From Flavobacterium jumunjinense (GTDB taxonomy: Bacteria > Bacteroidota > Bacteroidia > Flavobacteriales > Flavobacteriaceae): a stretch of 64,000 nucleotides of DNA. Positions 60,882-64,000 of the stretch are shown here, piece after piece (position 1 is the first letter of the stretch; each line of letters begins with the position of its first letter). Where the stretch lies: positions 4,464,001 to 4,528,000 of the forward strand of contig NZ_CP091285.1 in NCBI RefSeq assembly GCF_021650975.2. The letters run 5' to 3'. Both the position numbers and the translations under genes were made by a program. Under the pieces are notes generated by a model. The model was not told the origin of the DNA and searched no databases. It saw only the letters and a list, made by a program, of their open reading frames with translations.

Positions 60882-60974
60882 TATTTTTTATATTGTACGA
60901 TTCTAGCTTTTGTATTTAATTCGCCTTTACTCTCTTATTTTATAATTTAAATCACTTTAAATTATGCTGTCAAT

Positions 60975-60991
60975 TCAATATGTCTATGAAC
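60975..60991 (-). promoter_or_regulatory. boxA-like element of module 1 (rRNA leader)
   Basis: On the minus strand, GTTCATAGACATATTGA, about 95 nt before 16S. It is the closest copy to the 16S gene. Confidence 0.5.
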
Positions 60992-61079
60992 GTGTCATTC
61001 TTGTTTTATAACCTTCACTTTCTTTAACCCCCTAAAACTCTATATCTCAAAAGCTTTTCAGTATCTCAGTTAGCGAGTG

Positions 61080-61110
61080 CAAAACTACAACCTTCTTTTT
61101 AATCTCGCAA
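61080..61110 (-). promoter_or_regulatory. rRNA promoter P1
   Basis: On the minus strand, TTG (61108-61110), 20 bp, TAGTTTTG (61080-61087), then CACTCGC. Good match to the Bacteroidota consensus. It is the promoter nearest to 16S. Confidence 0.65.
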
Positions 61111-61158
61111 GCTTTATTTGATAAAAAAAATTATTTTTTTTTTCTTAATAAATCTTAC

Positions 61159-61175
61159 TCAATATATAAATGAAC
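61159..61175 (-). promoter_or_regulatory. boxA-like element of module 2
   Basis: On the minus strand, GTTCATTTATATATTGAG, about 20 nt downstream of the P2 -7 box. One of three related copies. Confidence 0.4.
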
Positions 61176-61195
61176 TTCGCTTGTTTCGCGGGGTG

Positions 61196-61225
61196 CAAAG
61201 ATAATTAGTTTTTTATTTCTGACAA
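61196..61225 (-). promoter_or_regulatory. rRNA promoter P2
   Basis: On the minus strand, TTG (61223-61225), 19 bp, TATCTTTG (61196-61203), then CACCCCGC. Full match to the consensus and spacing. Confidence 0.7.
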
Positions 61226-61280
61226 GCTTTTTTGAAAAAAAATCACTCTTTTTTTAAGCCTCAACTTTACGTTGTAATCA

Positions 61281-61299
61281 TCAATATATATCTAAGAAC
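61281..61299 (-). promoter_or_regulatory. boxA-like element of module 3
   Basis: On the minus strand, GTTCTTAGATATATATTGA, about 20 nt after the P3 -7 box. Confidence 0.4.
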
Positions 61300-61318
61300 T
61301 TCTGCGGTTATGCGGGTG

Positions 61319-61326
61319 CAAAAGTA
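61319..61326 (-). promoter_or_regulatory. rRNA promoter P3 (-7 box)
   Basis: On the minus strand, TACTTTTG, then CACCCGC as in P2. No TTG at 17-23 bp upstream was seen, so this is the weakest of the three. Confidence 0.5.
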
Positions 61327-61562
61327 GCCACTTTTTGCGAGTTTCCTAATCTTTTCTTAACTATTTTTTAATATATTTTTAGATATTCTGAAAATCAATT
61401 ACTTACACGTATTTTTTTTTCTTCTTATCAAATACTAAACTTCTTTTATAGCAACGATAGAAGCTAACTACCACGTAGCGCGAATAGCGGGACGAAAAGT
61501 GTTTCTAATCTTTTACTTCTGCTACTTATATATATACTATATATTTTTTACTCCTTTATATA

Positions 61563-62246
61563 TTACTTTTTTGTAGAATCTTGGAGTTCGCGCATTTTTG
61601 CCGCTTTTTCTCTCCAAATATTCGCCAAGCTTATTATATCTATTGGTTTCGCTGCAGGCTGTCTTTCTAGGCTACCATCATTAAATGCTTTAGCTAATAT
61701 AGTTTCAATATAAAAATCTTCAAGTTCATTGAACGGTTGATAATCTTCCTTAATATTAATATCGAAAAGTTTTGCTGTATTATTTGACCAAAAAGCCTTC
61801 CATCCACTTTTATATTCTTTTATCAGGTCGAACGTAGTTTCTCCTGTTTGCCTGTATATTAGTTTTACTAAAATTTGACCATCTTTTCGAGATAGTTTTT
61901 TTAATCTTGGCTCAAATTCTTCTTCTAGGTATTTTTCAACTATTTTAAAATACTTTTTCTTTTCTTTTTTTGTCTTCAACTTATCCATTGTTTCATTGAT
62001 TAGTTTCAACTTCTGCGAAGTTAATACAGCATAAGGATAGGTCTTATAAACTCTTCTCTTTAATATTAATAATTTTTTCCTTTCTAGGTCTGCTGCAGAA
62101 ATACCTTCTTTAGAAACTACAATCTCTTTTAGCTCTATTGAATACAATAGTGAAGAATCTTGAGCTGTTATACTCAAAGTATCTTGCACTTGGCAATTTG
62201 CAAGAAAAGTATATAGTAGAAATATAATGATTGTATATTTTTTCAT
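61563..62246 (-). CDS. DUF4294 family protein
   Basis: A 227-aa protein with an N-terminal signal segment (YTIIIFLLYTFLANC, possible lipobox). The DUF4294 domain follows: ERKKLLILKRRVYKTYPYAVLTSQKLKLI and LEEEFEPRLKKLSRKDGQILVKLIYRQTGETTFDLIKEYKSGWKAFWSN. The family is a Bacteroidota group of unknown function, often next to an M42 peptidase as here, which is divergent. It is probably periplasmic. Confidence 0.88.
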   Translation of the reverse strand: MKKYTIIIFLLYTFLANCQVQDTLSITAQDSSLLYSIELKEIVVSKEGISAADLERKKLLILKRRVYKTYPYAVLTSQKLKLINETMDKLKTKKEKKKYFKIVEKYLEEEFEPRLKKLSRKDGQILVKLIYRQTGETTFDLIKEYKSGWKAFWSNNTAKLFDINIKEDYQPFNELEDFYIETILAKAFNDGSLERQPAAKPIDIISLANIWREKAAKMRELQDSTKK

Positions 62247-62412
62247 CTATTTAGGTGTGTTTTTAAAGATCAACAAATTAATATAAATTTACGTTAGATT
62301 TCTAATCAAAAGAAAAAAATGAGTAATTTACTAAAAAACCTACTCAAAAATAACTAAATTTTTAGATAACTCTTAAAGCAATTTTATAATTTAGCAAAAA
62401 ATATACAATATA

Positions 62413-63501
62413 ATGAGTACAAAATCTATCTTAAAAGAAAGTTCTTTAACTTTTTTAGAAAACTATTTAAATAATTCTTCTCCTACTGGGTATGAAGCTG
62501 AAGGGCAAAAATTGTGGATGAACTATTTAAAGCCTTATGTAGATACTTTTATTACTGACACTTATGGTACAGCTGTTGGTGTAATTAACCCAGACGCTCC
62601 TTTTAAGGTTGTAATTGAAGGTCACTCTGACGAAATTGCTTGGTATGTTAACTACATCTCTGACGATGGTTTTATTTATGTGATTAGAAATGGTGGTAGT
62701 GATCATATGATCGCTCCATCTAAGAGAGTACACATTCATACTAAAAAAGGAATAGTTAGAGGTGTTTTTGGATGGCCAGCGATTCACACAAGAAACAAAG
62801 ACAAAGAGATAACAACTAGAATAGATAATATTTTTATTGATTGTGGATGTGAAACAAAAGAAGAAGTTGAGAAACTAGGAATTCATGTAGGTTGTGTTGT
62901 TACTTATCCTGATGGTTTTGAAGTTTTAAATGAAAACAAATTTATTTGTCGTGCAATTGACAATAGAATGGGTGGCTTCATGATTGCTGAAGTTGCTCGT
63001 TTATTAAAAGAAAACAAGAAAGATCTTCCGTTTGGTTTATATGTAGTAAACTCTGTTCAAGAAGAAGTTGGTTTACGAGGTGCGGAAATGATTACTCAAA
63101 CTATTAAACCAAATGTTGCAATAGTTACTGATGTTTGTCATGATACAAACACTCCAATGATTGACAAAAAAATTGAGGGTGATTTAAAAATGGGGAAAGG
63201 TCCTGTTATTGCTTATGCTCCTGCAACCCAAAATAATCTTCGTGAATTAATTGTTGATACAGCTGAAACAAACAAAATTCCATTTCAAAGACATGCTTCA
63301 TCACGCGTGACTGGTACAGATACGGATGCATTTGCATATAGTAATGGTGGTGTTGCTTCCGCCTTGATTTCATTACCACTTCGTTATATGCATACTACCG
63401 TGGAAATGGTTCATAGAGATGATGTTGAAAATGTTATTAAATTGATTTATGAAACTTTATTAAAAATTGAAAATAACGAAACTTTTTCTTATTTTAAATA
63501 A
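62413..63501 (+). CDS. M42 family metallopeptidase
   Basis: A 362-aa cytoplasmic zinc or cobalt aminopeptidase of the M42 family (glutamyl/TET type). Ligands and catalytic residues are visible: H71 and D73 in VIEGHSDE, D183 in AIDNRMGG, the catalytic Glu pair near 217-218 in VQEEVGLRGAE, D240 in VTDVCHD, and a His near 335 in RYMHTTVEM. Length is typical. Role: degradation of peptides. It is the first gene of a plus-strand unit that continues into a TPR-like gene after 4 bp. Confidence 0.95.
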   Translation: MSTKSILKESSLTFLENYLNNSSPTGYEAEGQKLWMNYLKPYVDTFITDTYGTAVGVINPDAPFKVVIEGHSDEIAWYVNYISDDGFIYVIRNGGSDHMIAPSKRVHIHTKKGIVRGVFGWPAIHTRNKDKEITTRIDNIFIDCGCETKEEVEKLGIHVGCVVTYPDGFEVLNENKFICRAIDNRMGGFMIAEVARLLKENKKDLPFGLYVVNSVQEEVGLRGAEMITQTIKPNVAIVTDVCHDTNTPMIDKKIEGDLKMGKGPVIAYAPATQNNLRELIVDTAETNKIPFQRHASSRVTGTDTDAFAYSNGGVASALISLPLRYMHTTVEMVHRDDVENVIKLIYETLLKIENNETFSYFK

Positions 63502-63505
63502 ACCA

Positions 63506-64000
63506 ATGAATATTAAAACTTTTTCTATATTTTTTTTACTTTTTTCTCAATTTGTATTACCAAACGATACAATTGTAAAAACATTTAAGATTAAGAAAGA
63601 AATAGAAAAAGTTTTTTATTTTAGAAGTTTACATCAAGAAGATAAACTAAAATACATTTTATTATTTAAAGAAGAATTCTTTTTACTAAAAAATAAAAAT
63701 TCCACAAACAAAACTCAAGAAAAACCTTATACTTTTTGTTTAGGACTTATTGATCAGTTGGATCAAAATCATATTAAAGCAATTTCGAAATTCAATAAAT
63801 TATTAGAGAATAAGGATTATAAATTGTGCGACAAAGAACGCATGGATATTTATGTTGCCATGCAAGAATCTTATTTAAAACTGAATTTATATTCAAAAGT
63901 TTTTGATAGCAACAGACAAATCAATACTTTAATAGAAAAAGGTGTTGATTATCCACTTTGGAGTTATAATATACAAAGTCGTCTTTATCTACAACTTGAA
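63506..64000 (+). CDS. TPR-like secreted protein or sensor, N-terminal part (cut by window edge)
   Basis: Starts at ATG 63506, 4 bp after the M42 stop codon, and remains open to the window edge (165 codons). An N-terminal hydrophobic segment (NIKTFSIFFLLFSQFVLP) is followed by charged helical segments, LGLIDQLDQNHIKAISKFNKLLE and MDIYVAMQESYLKLNLYSK, in a TPR-like spacing. It resembles the N-terminal part of TPR histidine kinases or TPR LuxR regulators of flavobacteria, but no catalytic domain is in the window. Confidence 0.5.
   Translation, partial: MNIKTFSIFFLLFSQFVLPNDTIVKTFKIKKEIEKVFYFRSLHQEDKLKYILLFKEEFFLLKNKNSTNKTQEKPYTFCLGLIDQLDQNHIKAISKFNKLLENKDYKLCDKERMDIYVAMQESYLKLNLYSKVFDSNRQINTLIEKGVDYPLWSYNIQSRLYLQLE

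Larger units (their letters stand above)
60882..61562. other. rRNA leader and promoter region
   Basis: About 680 bp with no coding gene, containing three tandem promoters and three boxA-like elements that are listed separately. The part from about 61330 to 61560 has no element I can identify. Confidence 0.8.

Overview
The window is AT-rich chromosomal DNA from a member of the Bacteroidota, very probably family Flavobacteriaceae. The evidence is: two secreted proteins with type IX secretion (Por) C-terminal sorting tails, promoters of the Bacteroidota TAnnTTTG type, few Shine-Dalgarno sequences, a lipoprotein-type TamA (TamL) beside TamB, flavobacterial families (DUF5723, DUF4294, DUF4197, DUF6565), and an rRNA operon ordered 16S-tRNA-Ile-tRNA-Ala-23S-5S. 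I cannot name the genus. I see no insertion sequence, integrase, CRISPR array or prophage.

Layout. 1-4.4 kb: end of a proC-like gene, yidC and pyrG (minus strand), and a small RDD membrane protein. 4.4-16.6 kb: accessory and surface genes. These are a lipoprotein, a 993-aa BNR-repeat T9SS protein, a DUF1353 protein with an unknown partner, a three-gene operon (unknown protein, TPR histidine kinase, NarL-type regulator), a choice-of-anchor I/Calx-beta T9SS protein, and a barrel-like protein. An intergenic array of palindromic units repeating every 21 bp lies at 15646-15887. 16.7-24.9 kb: fused B12-dependent acyl-CoA mutase IcmF, an 800-bp gap with a possible small RNA, a DUF4197 lipoprotein, and a minus-strand group (pyrF, membrane protein, BtuF-like binding protein) with an alpha/beta hydrolase.

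25.0-43.9 kb: a long plus-strand stress and envelope region. It holds Dps, CsbD, an AI-2E-type transporter, MscS, TamB/TamL, an AraC-type regulator with a receiver protein and a CHASE3/PAS histidine kinase, a YihY protein, a DUF4142-like lipoprotein, an outer-membrane barrel, and small lmo0937, YtxH, holin-like and DUF6565 proteins. Five sites in this region share TAAGAC (or a near match), exactly 19 bp, then TAAcTTTGTA. I infer that they are co-regulated promoters of a stress regulon. This is the strongest candidate for an undescribed system here.

44-55.7 kb: DUF5723 outer-membrane protein, prfA, an iron-uptake group (TonB siderophore receptor with upstream dyads, two PepSY-type membrane proteins), a VOC protein, a pair of overlapping secreted genes of unknown function, and a leucine-rich-repeat protein. 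55.8-61.4 kb: a complete rRNA operon on the minus strand, preceded by three tandem promoter-plus-boxA modules. 61.5-64 kb: a DUF4294 protein, an M42 metallopeptidase, and the start of a TPR-like gene cut by the window edge. Coordinates of RNA ends and of short regulatory sites are my own reading and may be off by a few bases.
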